Of a stretch of 59,501 nucleotides of DNA, positions 59,306 to 59,501 are shown piece by piece. Every line of letters starts with the position of its first letter. Within the stretch, counting starts at the first letter, position 1. A program made the position numbers and the translations under genes. The stretch lies in the NCBI GenBank assembly GCA_964618105.1, contig CAZUAJ010000002.1:1-59501 (forward strand), in the 5' to 3' direction. Under the pieces are notes generated by a model that saw nothing but the letters and a program-made list of their open reading frames with translations, was not told the DNA's origin and did no database searches. The stretch comes from CAG-273 sp964618105 (GTDB lineage: Bacteria > Bacillota > Clostridia > TANB77 > CAG-508).

Positions 59306-59501
59306 TTTTTTACTTGAACTAATCAATTATTATGTATAGCTTGTTTAATTTAGAACTATTTTCATAATTAATTTTAATCTTAAGCAAATTAGTTAAAATG
59401 AAAAACAAAAACTGATAAAATGATAAATTATGTGAAATTTCTGTGAAATGGTAGTATTTACCACGCCTAACTCATTGACTTTTTTTTTATTTTTATGTAA
59501 A
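59306..59501. other. Noncoding right edge of the window
   Basis: AT-rich sequence with no convincing gene. A short open stretch on the minus strand from the edge to about 59398 has no recognisable content. A GGTAGTATTTACC dyad lies at about 59450-59462. Confidence 0.4.

Noticed and set aside
59398..59501. Open minus-strand frame at the right edge as the end of another gene
   Set aside because: About 35 codons of low-complexity sequence with no recognisable motif; cannot be told from chance in AT-rich DNA.

Overview
This window comes from a very AT-rich, endospore-forming Firmicute, most likely an uncultured or gut-type member of the Clostridia. The evidence is the gene content: spoIIE, spoIIR, spmA/spmB, sleB/ypeB, an alpha/beta SASP, CotF-like coat proteins, an AbrB regulator next to perfect Spo0A boxes, and promoter-like sequences fitting sporulation sigma factors. 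Most of the window is chromosomal core. No CRISPR array, transposase, integrase or prophage was seen.

Layout. 1-13.1 kb: a truncated prepilin-like protein, spoIIE, and a two-gene operon for giant secreted, membrane-anchored surface proteins with SdrD B-like domains. The second gene of that pair has a thioester-adhesin-like N-terminus and is broken by a one-base frameshift near 7529. 13.1-14.1 kb: three small unknown proteins behind a sigma-K-like promoter. 14.1-20.2 kb: the cell-shape operon DUF4321-radC(frameshifted)-mreB-mreC-mreD-mrdA-minC, read from a good promoter at 20.2 kb. 20.3-30.3 kb: mecA-like adaptor, M23 peptidase, CotF-like pair, pcrA, ZIP transporter, prfA and a yhaO/yhaN-like nuclease pair. 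30.3-31.1 kb: a noncoding AT desert made of short tandem repeats. 31.1-34.2 kb: an isolated operon of a VirD4-like coupling ATPase and two unknown proteins, with a consensus promoter and a strong terminator. 34.2-38.3 kb: murF-ddl-yqeK-dnaJ-like. 38.4-41 kb: SASP, ypeB and sleB. 41-46.8 kb: a lipid glycosyltransferase, the dnaX-ebfC-recR operon, SRP RNA, tadA and tRNA-Arg(CCT). 46.8-50.1 kb: trmN6-like, rsmI, abrB, spmA/spmB. 50.4-53.4 kb: walJ, murA, spoIIR. 53.5-57.2 kb: an unknown protein, a eukaryotic-type UDP-sugar pyrophosphorylase and phosphoglucomutase. 57.2-59.3 kb: TtcA-like ATPase, a small Lys/Pro-rich protein and a GerMN-domain lipoprotein-like gene.

How the genes fit together. 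Wall synthesis and shape (murA, murF, ddl, mrdA, mreBCD) share the window with sporulation and germination genes. Phosphoglucomutase, the UDP-sugar pyrophosphorylase and the lipid glycosyltransferase could form a route from glucose-6-phosphate to glycolipid.

Most unusual signal. Two long inverted-repeat elements (40237-40387 and 58052-58308) have unrelated but self-complementary stems enclosing the same conserved internal-loop sequences. That is the expected pattern for a structured RNA family or a structured mobile element. In the orientation favoured by base pairing, each lies about 90-135 nt upstream of a gene on the same strand (ypeB and a Lys/Pro-rich small protein). Other points of interest are a REP-like palindrome that has become the coding C-terminus of TadA, two copies of a short leader repeat placed just upstream of ebfC and of the gerM-like gene, and clustered Spo0A boxes between abrB and spmA.
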